A DNA stretch of 64,000 bases from Afifella marina DSM 2698 (GCF_900102695.1 NZ_FMVW01000005.1:124001-188000), one strand, 5' to 3'; positions 45,900 to 55,688 are shown, counted from the first letter of the stretch. The notes: a model not told the origin generated them from the letters alone. Numbers and translations are program-made.

Positions 45900-46979
45900 C
45901 TAAAGCCAGCCCTGCAATTCGCGCATCACGACCGTCTTGATGACGTGCATGCCGTGCTTGGAATCGTTGAGGCAGGGGATGTGGCTGAAGTTTTCGCCGC
46001 CATGTTCCTCGAACGTCTCGCCGACGCCGATGGCGATCTCTTCGAGCGTCTCCAGGCAGTCGGAGACGAAGCCCGGATTCATGATGGCGAGCGATTTCAC
46101 GCCTTCGCTCGCAAGCCTGGCCGTCGTCTCGTCGGTGTAGGGCTGCAGCCATTCCTCCGGGCCGAAGCGCGACTGGAAGGTGGTCAGAAGGCGGTCTTTC
46201 GGCCAGCCGAGACGCTCCGCTAGGAGGCGCGTCGTCTTGTGGCAATGGCAGTGATAGGGATCGCCCTTCTCGAAATAGGATTTCGGCAGGCCGTGATAGG
46301 AGGTGATGACGACCTCCGGCGTGAAGTCGAGCCCGGCGATGTGCTCTTCGACCGATTGGGCGAGGGCGTCGATATAGGCCGGCTCGTCGTGCCAGGGCGG
46401 CGCCGTGCGGATCGCCGGCTGCCAGCGCATTTCCTTCAAGGCATCGAAGGTCTTGTCGTTCACCGTCGCGGTCGTGGTGGCGCTGTATTGCGGGTAGAGG
46501 GGAACGATGAGGACCTTCTCGCAGCCCTTTTCCTGCAGCCCGGTCAGCTTTTCGGCGATCGACGGATTGCCGTAGCGCATCGCCCAATCGACCTCGATGC
46601 GGTCTTCGGCGGCGAAATCGGCGGCGAGTTTTTCGCCCTGGCTGCGGGTGAAGGTGCGAAGAGGCGATTCATTCCTCTCCTTGTTCCAGATCGTGGCATA
46701 GGCCTCGCCGCTCTTTTGCGGGCGCGTCGACAGGACCATGCCGTTGAGGATCGGCCACCACAAAAGACGCGGCGTTTCGATGACGCGACGGTCGGACAAA
46801 AATTCCTTCAGATAACGGCGCATCGGCCAGTAATCCGTGCCGTCGGGCGTGCCGAGATTGACGAGCAGGACACCGATGCGCCCGGCCCGCACGGGCGGGT
46901 GATCCGACGGAAGGACCATTTCCTTCATGTCATTGCGTCTGGAATCGGAAAAACTGGAAAAAACGGGCCGGTCCAGCAC
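45900..46979 (-). CDS. hemH: Ferrochelatase
   Basis: A 359-residue enzyme inserting Fe2+ into protoporphyrin IX. Family blocks are VLLVNLGTPDGTD, RYGNPSIAEKL, VPLYPQYSATTTATV, the metal-site VITSYHGLPKSYFEKGDPY and FQSRFGPEEWLQPYTDE. GTG 46979 has GAGGGA about 7 nt upstream; ATG 46928 is an alternative, equivalent to a 17-residue shorter N-terminus. Confidence 0.95.
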   Translation of the reverse strand: MLDRPVFSSFSDSRRNDMKEMVLPSDHPPVRAGRIGVLLVNLGTPDGTDYWPMRRYLKEFLSDRRVIETPRLLWWPILNGMVLSTRPQKSGEAYATIWNKERNESPLRTFTRSQGEKLAADFAAEDRIEVDWAMRYGNPSIAEKLTGLQEKGCEKVLIVPLYPQYSATTTATVNDKTFDALKEMRWQPAIRTAPPWHDEPAYIDALAQSVEEHIAGLDFTPEVVITSYHGLPKSYFEKGDPYHCHCHKTTRLLAERLGWPKDRLLTTFQSRFGPEEWLQPYTDETTARLASEGVKSLAIMNPGFVSDCLETLEEIAIGVGETFEEHGGENFSHIPCLNDSKHGMHVIKTVVMRELQGWL

Positions 46980-47169
46980 TACGGCTTCCCTCGTTCTGGC
47001 ATCAGGGCCAAGATAAGATTCTACGGCGCACCTTCCACCTGTCTGCGCATGGCGTCACCGAATTGTGCAAGATAGGTCCTGGCACGGGCGGAGCCAATGG
47101 AGCATTGGGTCGAAAAACGCATAATCCTGAAATTCTGTATAATGATTGTCCGAACAGGGGAATGAAGCC

Positions 47170-48705
47170 ATGGCTTCAACGCTGCGGTGGTTTGCCGCGT
47201 TCGTCATCGCGTTCTCGCTTCAACCGTCCTTTGCGGCGGCCAAGGACGTCTCCGTCACCTTTCTTCTCGTCAACGATGCCGACCAGATGGCCGGATCGAG
47301 CGAGATGCGCGGCGGCTATGCCCGGATCGGCGCCGTGGTGGCACGCGAACGCGCTGAACGCGATCACGTCATCTTCGCGCATGCGGGCGACGCGATTTCG
47401 CCCTCGCTGATGGCGGGCTTCGACGAGGGCGCGCATATCATCACGCTCCTCAACATCATCAAGCCGGACGTCTTCGTGCCGGGAAACCACGAACACGATT
47501 TCGGCCCGGAGGTCTTTGCCAGGCGCATGGGGGAGGCGGAGTTTCCCGTGCTCGCCGCCAATCTGCGCGATGAGGACGGCAACAGGATCGGCGCGATCGC
47601 CGATACGCGCATGATCGAGGCGGACGGCGTCAAGATCGGCATCGTCGGGCTCACGGCGGAGGATTCCTATCAGAAGTCGAGCCCCGGCACGCTCGAAATC
47701 GCGCCGGCGCTTGCGACCGGCGAAGACGCGGCCGAGGCTTTGCGTGCCAAGGGCGCCGATTTCGTGGTCGCCGTCGCGCATGCGGGCCGCGAAGTCGACC
47801 GGGCGCTTTTCCAAAGCCGCGCCTTCGATCTCATCCTCTCCGGCGACGACCACGATTTGATGGTTTTCTTCGACGGCAAGACGGCGATGGCGGAATCCAA
47901 GGAGCAGGGCGAATACGTCACCGCCGTCGATGTGCGCATGGGGATCGAGGAGAAGGACGGCACGCGCACGCTTTCGTGGTGGCCGGAATTTCGCCCGATC
48001 GATACTGCGGGCGTCATCGGCGACAGCGCCGTGCAGGCGAAGATCGACGAGTTCCAGGCCGATCTCTCCAAGGAGCTCGACGTCGCCGTCGGCAAGACCA
48101 AGACCGGGCTCGACAGCCGCCGCGCCACATTGCGCACCGAGGAGGCGGCAATCGGCAATCTCGTCGCCGACGCGATGCGGGCCGGCACCGCGGCCGATGT
48201 CGCGATCACCAATGGCGGCGGCATTCGCGGCAACCGGACCTATGAGCCGGGCGCCACGATCACGCGGCGCGATATCCTGACCGAGCTGCCTTTCGGCAAT
48301 GTCACGGTGAAGCTCGAGATTTCCGGCGCGGCGATCTTGGAGGCGCTCGAACACGGATTGGGTGACGTGGAAAATGCCAGCGGCCGCTTTCCGCAGATTT
48401 CCGGCATGCGCGTCACGGCCGATCTCACGAAACCCGCGGGCGAACGCGTCGAGGCCGTGGAGATCGGCGGCAGGCCGCTCGATCCGGGCGCGGTCTATAC
48501 GCTCGCCACCAACGATTTCATGGCGGATGGCGGCGACGGCTATGTGGCGTTGACGAAGGGGCACGCCCTCATCAACGGGCGCGACGGCCGGCTGATCGCC
48601 AATGACGTCATGGCCTTCGTGCGTTCCGCGGGCGAGGTGGCGCCCCGGCCGGAGGGGCGGATCACCTTCCTCAAGGGCGATGCGGCGCGTGCGCCCAAAG
48701 ATTAG
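47170..48705 (+). CDS. Periplasmic 5'-nucleotidase/metallophosphatase
   Basis: A 511-residue exported protein with a signal peptide to about residue 23 (SFAAA). The metallophosphatase domain shows HAGDAISPS, GNHEHDFG and SGDDHDLMVF, so metal ligands are present. A C-terminal 5'-nucleotidase domain follows with NGGGIRGNRTYEPG and TNDFMADGGDGY. It probably salvages nucleotides in the periplasm. ATG 47170 follows AGGGGAA. Confidence 0.9.
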   Translation: MASTLRWFAAFVIAFSLQPSFAAAKDVSVTFLLVNDADQMAGSSEMRGGYARIGAVVARERAERDHVIFAHAGDAISPSLMAGFDEGAHIITLLNIIKPDVFVPGNHEHDFGPEVFARRMGEAEFPVLAANLRDEDGNRIGAIADTRMIEADGVKIGIVGLTAEDSYQKSSPGTLEIAPALATGEDAAEALRAKGADFVVAVAHAGREVDRALFQSRAFDLILSGDDHDLMVFFDGKTAMAESKEQGEYVTAVDVRMGIEEKDGTRTLSWWPEFRPIDTAGVIGDSAVQAKIDEFQADLSKELDVAVGKTKTGLDSRRATLRTEEAAIGNLVADAMRAGTAADVAITNGGGIRGNRTYEPGATITRRDILTELPFGNVTVKLEISGAAILEALEHGLGDVENASGRFPQISGMRVTADLTKPAGERVEAVEIGGRPLDPGAVYTLATNDFMADGGDGYVALTKGHALINGRDGRLIANDVMAFVRSAGEVAPRPEGRITFLKGDAARAPKD

Positions 48706-48799
48706 CGCGCCGAACGTCCCCCCATGCGGAAGTGCGCTTGACACCCTCCGGGGCCACACCCTAAATGCGCGTCGCTTGCGACCGTTTTCGGATCGCGGC

Positions 48800-48875
48800 G
48801 GGGCCGTAGCTCAGATGGGAGAGCGCTGCAATCGCACTGCAGAGGTCAGGGGTTCGATTCCCCTCGGCTCCACCA
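48800..48875 (+). tRNA. tRNA-Ala (CGC)
   Basis: Cloverleaf with acceptor GGGGCCG/CGGCTCC, including the G3-U70 pair that identifies alanine tRNA, anticodon stem CTGCA/TGCAG with loop ATCGCAC and anticodon CGC, T arm GGGG TTCGATT CCCC, and encoded CCA. Confidence 0.97.
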
Positions 48876-48995
48876 ATTTTCTTCCCGTCTCTCCTCTTTA
48901 ATGACCTCTCGGCGCGCAGCTTTGCCGCGCATGAGGTTGCCTTGGTCGCCGCATCGCGTTGTCGTTCAATGGAGGACGATCTCGGTGAGGGTGCG

Positions 48996-49622
48996 ATGAG
49001 GAAGAAACCTGCCAGCATGAAAGCGCTCGAAGAGCTCGGGCGGGTGCGGCTGTCGCAGAATTTCTTCCTGCGCGATTTTCTCTATTCGGAAATCTCCGGC
49101 TTTTACGGACGGCCGAACGTGCCCGACGATCCCGATCTGATGATCGCGGCGGGGCGGCGGCTTTGCGAGGAGCTTCTTGAACCGATCGAGGCGACGTTCG
49201 GACGGATCGCCATCCGCTCGGCCTATCGGGCGCCTGCGCTCAACGCCTTCGGCAATGAGAACAAGCTCAATTGCGCGCGCAACGAGACGAGCTATGCCGG
49301 GCATATCTGGGACCGGCGCGGGCCTCAAGGCGAGATGGGGGCTACGGCCTGCATCGTCATCCCGTGGTTTGCCGACCGTTATGCCGCCGGCGCCGACTGG
49401 CGCGCGATGGCGTGGTGGGTGCACGACCATCTGCCCTATTCGGCGATGGAGTTCTTTCCGAAACTCGCCGCCTTCAACCTGACCTGGTCGGAGCGCCCGG
49501 CGCGCACGATCTCAAGCTACATTCCCCCGAGAGGCTATCTGACGCGGCCCGGTATGGACAATCACGAAGGCCGTCATGGGGAATGGTACGAGGGGTTTCC
49601 GCCGCTGACGATGCCGGGATAG
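48996..49622 (+). CDS. M15-like peptidase (D,D-carboxypeptidase fold)
   Basis: A 208-residue protein with IRSAYRAPALNAFGN and YAGHIWDRRG, then AAFNLTWSERP. These fit the Hedgehog/DD-peptidase fold in which His and Asp bind zinc, although canonical M15 motifs are loosely kept. No signal peptide, so it may act inside the cell. ATG 48996 follows GGTGAGGG; ATG 48969 is possible. Function not certain. Confidence 0.62.
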   Translation: MRKKPASMKALEELGRVRLSQNFFLRDFLYSEISGFYGRPNVPDDPDLMIAAGRRLCEELLEPIEATFGRIAIRSAYRAPALNAFGNENKLNCARNETSYAGHIWDRRGPQGEMGATACIVIPWFADRYAAGADWRAMAWWVHDHLPYSAMEFFPKLAAFNLTWSERPARTISSYIPPRGYLTRPGMDNHEGRHGEWYEGFPPLTMPG

Positions 49623-49660
49623 AGCCCGCGCCCGGTTTCCGCAGGTGCGAAAACGAAAAC

Positions 49661-49692
49661 GCCCGGGGGCCATGCCCCGGGCGGTGCTTTTT
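49661..49692. terminator. Terminator between the M15-like and gcd genes
   Basis: CGCCCGGGG and CCCCGGGCG form a 9-bp stem. Toward the plus strand the T tract TTTTT follows at 49688-49692, with an A-rich stretch on the other side, so it can work for both convergent genes. Confidence 0.85.
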
Positions 49693-49706
49693 GAAGGCGC
49701 GGTGAC

Positions 49707-52124
49707 CTACTGCTGCTGCGGCAGGGCGTAGGCTACGAGCGCGTCGCCGATCGGCGTTTCCATGAAGTGGTGGCCGCCCGCCATGATGACAAGATATTGC
49801 CGGCCGTTCGCCTCATAGGTCATCGGCGTCGCCTGGCCGCCTGCTGGCAGAACATCGCTCCACAAGGTCTCTCCCGTCTCCATATCGATGGCGCGGATGA
49901 GATTGTCCGTCGCCGCGGCGACGAAGATGATGCCGCCGGCGGTCACCACCGCGCCGCCATTGTTGGGCGTGCCGATGGTGATCGGCAGCATGGAGGGGAT
50001 GCCGAAAGGCCCGTTGGTGCGCGCCTCGCCGAAGGGCCGGTCCCAGATGGTCTTGCCCGTCTCCATGTCGATGGCGCGGATGCCGCCATAGGGCGGCTCC
50101 TTGCAAAGGAGGCCGGTGACGGGCAGGCGCCAGCCGGCATTGACGTTGATGGCATAGGGCGTGCCGGCCTGCGGATCGCCGGCGCCTTCAGCCCCGCCGA
50201 TGGCGCCACGCTCCTGGCTGCGCGGGGCCCAGCCTTTGCGCTCGGCCTCGGCGCGCGGCACGAGGCGGTTGTAGTTCGGCATGTCGTTGTAATTGGCGAC
50301 GATGACGCCGCGCGAGGGATCGACCGCGATGCCGCCCCAATCGGTGCCGCCGTTGTAGCCCGGATATTCGATCCAGTGCTGGTCGGAGGTCGGTGCCGTG
50401 TAGAAGCCCTCATAGGAGGAGCGGCGGAACTGGATCCGGCACACCATCTGGTCGATCGGCGACATGCCCCACATGGAGGCTTCCGTCAGCTCCGGCTTGC
50501 GAAGCGTGTGATAGAGCGAGAAGGGCTGGGTCGGCGAGCGCTCTTCCGGCTCCACCCCGCCGGTCGGCACCGGGCGTTCCTCGACGCCGGTGATCGGCTC
50601 GCCGGTCTCGCGGTTGAGAACGTACATGTCGCCCTGCTTGGAGGGCAGGATGAGCGCCGGCACGGTGCCGTCGCCGACCGGGAAATCGACGAGCGTCGCC
50701 TGCGCGCCGAGATCGTAATCCCACACATCCTTGTGCACCGTCTGAAAGTGCCAGGCGGGCTTGCCGGTCTCCACATCGATGGCGACGAGCGAGGTCGAAT
50801 ATTCGCTCTCCGCGTCGGTGCGGTCGCCCGACCAGTAATCGACAGCGGAATTTCCCATCGGCAGATAAACGAGGCCGAGCTCTTCATCGCCGCTCGCCGT
50901 CGTCCACATATTCGGCGTGCCGCGGGTGTAGGTCTCGCCTTCCGGCGGCTGGCCGGTGATCTCCGGCTGCGTCATGTCCCAGGCCCAGCGCTGTTCGCCG
51001 GTGACGGCATCAAAGCCCTGGATGACGCCCGAGGGGGCTGAACGTTTCTGGCCGTCGAGCACCTGATGACCGGTGACGATGACACCGCGCACGATGGTGG
51101 GTGCGGAGGTCATGGACACCATGCCGGGGACGACCTCGCCCATGCCGCGTTTGAAGTCGACGGAGCCGTTGTCGCCGAAATCGGAACAGGGCTCGCCGGT
51201 TTCGGCGTCGACGGCGATGAGGCGACCGTCGAGCGTGCCTTCGATGACGCGCGTCGGGCAGACCTGATCGGGGGTTGCGTCAGGCACCTCGAAATAGGTC
51301 ACGCCGCGGCAGGCGGCGGTGTAGGGGATCCAATCATCGGACACTTTCGGGTCGTAGCGCCAGCGCTCCTTGCCGGTTTCCGGATCGACGGCGATCATGA
51401 TGTTCATGGCCGAGCAGAGATAGAGCGTGTTGCCGACCTTGAGCGGCGTCGTTTCCGCGCCGTATTTGCCCTTGGCGAGCTCGCTGTCGGGCAGGTCGCC
51501 GGTATGGTAGACCCAGGCGCGCTCAAGCTTGCCGACATTGTCGCGATTTATTTCAGCAAGCGGGGAATAGCGCCGCGCCGAATAGGTGCCGCCATAGGCC
51601 GGCCAGTCGCTGCCGACATCCTTCAAGGAGGGGTCGGCCATGGCGAGACGCCCGGCGGCCGGCAGAGGGCCCTCGACCTCCGGGGCGTTGACGGTGGCGA
51701 TATAGATCCCGCCGCCGACCATCAGAACGAGAACGGCGGCGATGCCGGCAAAGGCCGAGCGCCAGGAATAATCCCAGGGCGCGAGCGGCGGCATGGCGGC
51801 AATGACGAGGACGAGAAGCACGGTTGGCGCCACGACGCGGGGCACGAGGGCCCAGCCATGGAGGCCGACTTCCCAATAGGCCCAGAGAAGCGTGGCGAAG
51901 AACACGAAGATGTAGAGCCAGGCGCCGCTGGCGCGGCCGGCCATGATCAAGATGCCGGAGGCCAGAAGGCCGAGGCCGGCGAGAACGTAATAGAAGGAGC
52001 CGCCGAGGCTCGCGAGCCAGCCGCCGCCGCCGACCAGAACGAGCCCGATGAGAGCCAGAACGAGGCCGAGAAGCCGGGCAAGCCAAAGGCCGACCGTGTT
52101 TCTGTTTTCAGATGGTGTGTTCAA
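49707..52124 (-). CDS. gcd: Membrane-bound PQQ-dependent glucose/quinate/shikimate dehydrogenase
   Basis: An 805-residue quinoprotein. The N-terminal 150 residues form about five membrane helices, then an 8-bladed propeller begins at DWPAYGGTYSARRYSPLAEI. It includes EINRDNV, HKDVWDYDLGAQATLVDF and a final TPMTYEANGRQYLVIMAGGHH, typical of the family. It oxidises aldoses or quinate in the periplasm and gives electrons to ubiquinone. No PQQ synthesis genes lie in the window. Substrate preference is not readable. Confidence 0.93.
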   Translation of the reverse strand: MNTPSENRNTVGLWLARLLGLVLALIGLVLVGGGGWLASLGGSFYYVLAGLGLLASGILIMAGRASGAWLYIFVFFATLLWAYWEVGLHGWALVPRVVAPTVLLVLVIAAMPPLAPWDYSWRSAFAGIAAVLVLMVGGGIYIATVNAPEVEGPLPAAGRLAMADPSLKDVGSDWPAYGGTYSARRYSPLAEINRDNVGKLERAWVYHTGDLPDSELAKGKYGAETTPLKVGNTLYLCSAMNIMIAVDPETGKERWRYDPKVSDDWIPYTAACRGVTYFEVPDATPDQVCPTRVIEGTLDGRLIAVDAETGEPCSDFGDNGSVDFKRGMGEVVPGMVSMTSAPTIVRGVIVTGHQVLDGQKRSAPSGVIQGFDAVTGEQRWAWDMTQPEITGQPPEGETYTRGTPNMWTTASGDEELGLVYLPMGNSAVDYWSGDRTDAESEYSTSLVAIDVETGKPAWHFQTVHKDVWDYDLGAQATLVDFPVGDGTVPALILPSKQGDMYVLNRETGEPITGVEERPVPTGGVEPEERSPTQPFSLYHTLRKPELTEASMWGMSPIDQMVCRIQFRRSSYEGFYTAPTSDQHWIEYPGYNGGTDWGGIAVDPSRGVIVANYNDMPNYNRLVPRAEAERKGWAPRSQERGAIGGAEGAGDPQAGTPYAINVNAGWRLPVTGLLCKEPPYGGIRAIDMETGKTIWDRPFGEARTNGPFGIPSMLPITIGTPNNGGAVVTAGGIIFVAAATDNLIRAIDMETGETLWSDVLPAGGQATPMTYEANGRQYLVIMAGGHHFMETPIGDALVAYALPQQQ

Positions 52125-52384
52125 CGCACGCCCCCTTTTTTTCTTGCTGCCGGCCGGATGCCGGCTCCATTCGACCGGCTGCCGAGCTTTGCGCTTCTGG
52201 CGTGAGCCGTGCGAGCGATGTGGCGAATGGTAGCGCGAAACGGGTTCTTCGCCAGGGCCGAGTGTGCATCATCGATGTGAAAGACCAATGATGGCCGGCT
52301 GTCGGCAGGAGTTCTCAAGAGGTGGTCTCGACAAGGGGCCGGCGGTGGGGCAAGGCCGGCTTCATCCGATTTCAGGAGCGCGGC

Positions 52385-53392
52385 GTGACGAGCAAGGGGA
52401 TGGAGCGGGTGGACGGCGGTGCCGACGGCAGCCTCGGGGCAGGGGGTGATGCGCCGAGCCGTGCAGATTTCGCCCGACACGTCACGCTCGTCACCGTCGC
52501 CTACAATTCGGCCGAGGCGCTGCGCTGGCAGGGCGCGCATTCGGCAAGGCTGCCGGGCGTCGTCGTCGACAATGGCAGCTCGGACGCAACGCGGGAGGTG
52601 GCGGGGGAGCGCGGCCTCGGCCTCCTGGCGTTCGATCAGAATTGGGGGTTCGGGCGCGGCGTCATGGCCGGCCTTTCCGCCGTCACGACGGAATTCGCGC
52701 TCGTCATCAATCCGGATGCGGCGATGTCGGAGGAGGCCGTCACGGCGCTTCTTGCCGCGGCGGAGCGCTATCCGGATTGCGCGCTCTTCGTGCCGCGCAT
52801 CGTCAACGAGACGGGCAAGGTGTTCTTCCGGGTCTCCTCGGCGCTGGAGCCGCGCCAGAAGCACCGTCGTCCGCCGGAGGGCGATGCCTGCATCGCGATG
52901 CTGTCGGGGGCGGTGATGCTCGTCCGCGTGGCGCCATTTCTTGCCTTCGGCGGCTTCGATCCGGCGATCTTTCTCTATTTCGAAGACGACGAGCTCGCCT
53001 TTCGCTACCGGGCCGCGCGGCGCCCGATCATCTATGTGGCCGAGGCGGAGGCGGTGCATCTCGGCAACCGGTCATCCGGGCGCTCATCGGGGCGGCCGGC
53101 GAAATCGAACCGCGTCAAAGACATCTCTTTCGGCTGGTCGCACGCCTATGTGATGGAGAAAACCGGGCGAGGGGCGGCGCGGGGGAGCCGGGCGCTCGCC
53201 GTTCTGCGGATGACCGGCAGCATGGCCGTGTGCCTTGTCAGCGGACGTTTCGGAAAGCTGCGGCGGGAGGCCTACAGGCTTGAAGGTTTTCTGATGCGGC
53301 TGCAGAGGCGCCCGGCGCCGTTTCTGCCGCCGGGCGAGCCGAAATACGTGGCACGCGACCTTCCTCACGCAATGGTGTCAGAGGAAAATTAG
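52385..53392 (+). CDS. Glycosyltransferase family 2 protein
   Basis: A 335-residue GT-A fold enzyme. TLVTVAYNSAEALR and VVVDNGSSDATREVA bind the nucleotide, FALVINPDAAM is the metal-site block, and LSGAVMLVRVAPFLAFGGFDPAIFLYFEDDELAFR follows, as in rhamnosyltransferase-type GT2 enzymes. Donor and acceptor are unknown. GTG 52385 has GGAG 7 nt upstream; ATG 52400 is a shorter alternative. Confidence 0.83.
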   Translation: MTSKGMERVDGGADGSLGAGGDAPSRADFARHVTLVTVAYNSAEALRWQGAHSARLPGVVVDNGSSDATREVAGERGLGLLAFDQNWGFGRGVMAGLSAVTTEFALVINPDAAMSEEAVTALLAAAERYPDCALFVPRIVNETGKVFFRVSSALEPRQKHRRPPEGDACIAMLSGAVMLVRVAPFLAFGGFDPAIFLYFEDDELAFRYRAARRPIIYVAEAEAVHLGNRSSGRSSGRPAKSNRVKDISFGWSHAYVMEKTGRGAARGSRALAVLRMTGSMAVCLVSGRFGKLRREAYRLEGFLMRLQRRPAPFLPPGEPKYVARDLPHAMVSEEN

Positions 53393-53870
53393 ACGGCGAA
53401 ACAGGTTTCTGCCGGCTGTCGCAGAAATTGTGAAGCTCGCGCCGGGGCGGCTTTTCGGCAGGGGCGATCCGGTTGCGTCTTATTTTAGCTAATTTGTACA
53501 GGTTAAAGACAAAGCGCTGAAGATGTGCGCTCTTTGCTGGCGTCGGCGCGGCGCTTGGAGCGTCACTGTTGTCGCGTAAGCATTTTCAACCTTCGGTGAT
53601 TTCTTATTGCTGGAATTCCCCGGCAAGTTTTATAATTGAGTCGCCAATGGACGAAATGCACATATTTGTGCAATGTGATGCGGTGTTTATGGGGGCCGGC
53701 ACAGATCGCGCTGCGCTAGGACGCGGCTGCGAAAATACTGGGGGCTGGCGACATATCTGTCGCGATTAGGTGAGACTTACGTGCCGGTTACTGCGTCCAA
53801 CGGTGAATTGCCGTTGAACGCCGAAGCGTTTACCCAAATCTATCGAAGCAGAGGTCACAGGGGGAGACGA
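53393..53870. other. AT-rich intergenic region upstream of the GntR gene
   Basis: A 478-nt gap with lower G+C than its surroundings, no supported gene. It has a perfect inverted repeat at 53657-53672 and the palindrome TGTACA at 53495-53500. It likely contains the GntR gene promoter and operators. Confidence 0.55.
53657..53672. promoter_or_regulatory. Candidate operator upstream of the GntR gene
   Basis: TGCACA and TGTGCA are inverted arms flanking TATT. Its position about 200 nt before the regulator suggests a binding site, possibly autoregulatory. Confidence 0.4.
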
Positions 53871-54896
53871 ATGCGCGCCAGACGAGAGGAAACCAACGGG
53901 CAACGCGGTTCCAGGAGCCAATATGCTCTCGCCAACCAAATCCTGGATATCGTGCGAGATCGGCGGCTTGAAGAAGGCGATCGCCTGGCGGAGGTGGCGC
54001 TGGCCACCCAGCTCGGCGTGTCGCGGACGCCGGTGCGTGCTGCCCTCTCTCTCCTCGCTCAGGAAGAGATCGTGCGGGCGCGTCCGAACCAGGGATATGT
54101 TCTCCTCAAGGGCTGGACGGCCCTGAAGAGCACGATCCTGGCGGCGCCGAGCAGCAGCGACGACGAGCTTTATCTCGATCTCATTCGCGAGCGCCTGCAG
54201 GGCGACATTCCCAATACCGTCACCCAGACGATGCTGCTCGACCGCTTCAAGACGAGCCGGGCCGTGCTTTTGCGCACGCTGTCGCGCATGGCCGAAGAAG
54301 GCATCGTGACCAAGAACAAGGGGCGCGGCTGGACCTTCCAGCCGGCGATCGACACCTCGGTGGCGATGCGCAACAGCTACGATTTCCGCATCATGGTGGA
54401 GCCCGCCGCTTTGATGCTGGAGACATTCGAGATCGACATGGTGGCGCTCGATCGTGCCCGCGCCCGGCATCTGTGGCTCCTGGAACAGGGCGAGATGCTG
54501 GCGCCGAGCAGCCTGGAATTGTTCGCCATCGACGCGCAGTTCCACGAAATGATGGCGGGGTTCTCCAACAACAGCTTCTTCGTGCAGGCGATCCAGCACC
54601 AGAACCGGATGCGGCGGCTCCTCGAATATCAAGGCGTTCAGCCCGTTCAACGAATCGTGACCTGGGTGAAGGAGCATATGGAGATCATGGATGCGCTGTG
54701 TGCGAACGACCGCGAGCGGGCGGCGCAGCGGATGCGAGCGCATCTCGAAAACGCCTATGTGTCGACCATGAAACTGACCGCGGAAGCCCAGAAAGCCGCC
54801 GCTGCGCGCTCCAAGACGAAGGGCCGCGAGCGGTCGAACGCGTCGAGGCGGCGTGAGCGGAACGATGTCTCGGCGGAGAGCGATATCGCCGGATAA
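53871..54896 (+). CDS. GntR family regulator with two winged helices and FCD domain
   Basis: A 341-residue regulator. A first winged helix (about 18-80) has LAEVALATQLGVSRTPVRAAL, a second (about 110-165) has LLDRFKTSRAVLLRTLSRMAEEGIV, then an FCD-like all-helical ligand domain (about 180-300). Such double-HTH FCD proteins occur in Hyphomicrobiales. The effector is unknown. ATG 53871 follows GGGGAGA and was preferred to GTG 53781, which lacks a good ribosome binding site. Confidence 0.85.
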   Translation: MRARREETNGQRGSRSQYALANQILDIVRDRRLEEGDRLAEVALATQLGVSRTPVRAALSLLAQEEIVRARPNQGYVLLKGWTALKSTILAAPSSSDDELYLDLIRERLQGDIPNTVTQTMLLDRFKTSRAVLLRTLSRMAEEGIVTKNKGRGWTFQPAIDTSVAMRNSYDFRIMVEPAALMLETFEIDMVALDRARARHLWLLEQGEMLAPSSLELFAIDAQFHEMMAGFSNNSFFVQAIQHQNRMRRLLEYQGVQPVQRIVTWVKEHMEIMDALCANDRERAAQRMRAHLENAYVSTMKLTAEAQKAAAARSKTKGRERSNASRRRERNDVSAESDIAG

Positions 54897-54978
54897 GGGG
54901 CGCCGCCTCTCGTTCGGCGATCTTTTCGCTCGACCCTGCGGAACGCGCGACAAAAGCGCGTTTCGTGCAACCTGGAGC

Positions 54979-55003
54979 GGAACCAGCCTCCGACTGCCGT
55001 GTT
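54979..55003 (+). promoter_or_regulatory. EcfG-type promoter candidate upstream of the MarR gene
   Basis: GGAAC at 54979 is followed after 16 nt by TGTT at 55000, one base off the GGAAC-N16/17-CGTT consensus of EcfG-dependent stress promoters in alphaproteobacteria. It lies 65 nt before the likely start of the MarR-type gene. Confidence 0.35.
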
Positions 55004-55067
55004 TCCTGCCACCGAATGCACTGACGTGCTTGAAGAAATCGGCGCGTCACCGAGGAGGAAGGATACG

Positions 55068-55616
55068 GTGTTGGTCCAAGACACACTGCTTTACAAACTC
55101 TCGCAGGCCGGCAAGGCCCAGCGCGTTTTCGTGGCGGCGAAATTGCGCGAAATCGATCTGCATCCGGGCCAGGACGGCGTTCTGATGCTGCTCAAGGAAA
55201 AAGGCGCGATGTGCCTTTCCGATGTCGGGCTCCTGCTCGCCATCCAGCCGCCGACAGTGACGAAGATGACGGTGCGTCTGGAGCGCAACGGCTATATCCG
55301 CCGGCGTACGGCCCCGCAGGATCAGCGCAAATGCATGATCGAGCTCACCGAGAAGGGTGAGGACAAAGTCGCCGAGATCGAGGCGCTGTGGCAGCGCGCC
55401 GACGAGGATGTGATGCAGTCGGTCTCGCCGATGATGCGCGCCTTCCTCGATGAAGCGCTCGCCGATCTGGAGACGAGCCTCTACCGCAAGGCGGGGCGCT
55501 GGAAAGCACCGAGCAACCCGGTTCGCAAGACCGCCGCCGGCGCGGCCTCTTCGAGCGCGGGAGCGGGCGCGCGCGAGGATTCAAATGCGCTTTCGGTGCG
55601 GTCGCCGGCCGTTTGA
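55068..55616 (+). CDS. MarR family transcriptional regulator
   Basis: A 182-residue winged-helix regulator: LHPGQDGVLMLLKEKGAM, LSDVGLLLAIQPPTVTKMTVRLERNGYI (recognition helix and wing) and DQRKCMIELTEKG. The C-terminus is a low-complexity Ala/Ser/Arg tail. Start GTG 55068 follows GAGGAGGA at 55052-55059; TTG 55071 is also possible. Target genes unknown. Confidence 0.87.
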   Translation: MLVQDTLLYKLSQAGKAQRVFVAAKLREIDLHPGQDGVLMLLKEKGAMCLSDVGLLLAIQPPTVTKMTVRLERNGYIRRRTAPQDQRKCMIELTEKGEDKVAEIEALWQRADEDVMQSVSPMMRAFLDEALADLETSLYRKAGRWKAPSNPVRKTAAGAASSSAGAGAREDSNALSVRSPAV

Positions 55617-55688
55617 CAGCGGACCGGCGGTTGCGCAACATCGCCCGGTTAGGCGCTGTTGCAAGGCAGCTGGTTCAAGGCAGTTGAG

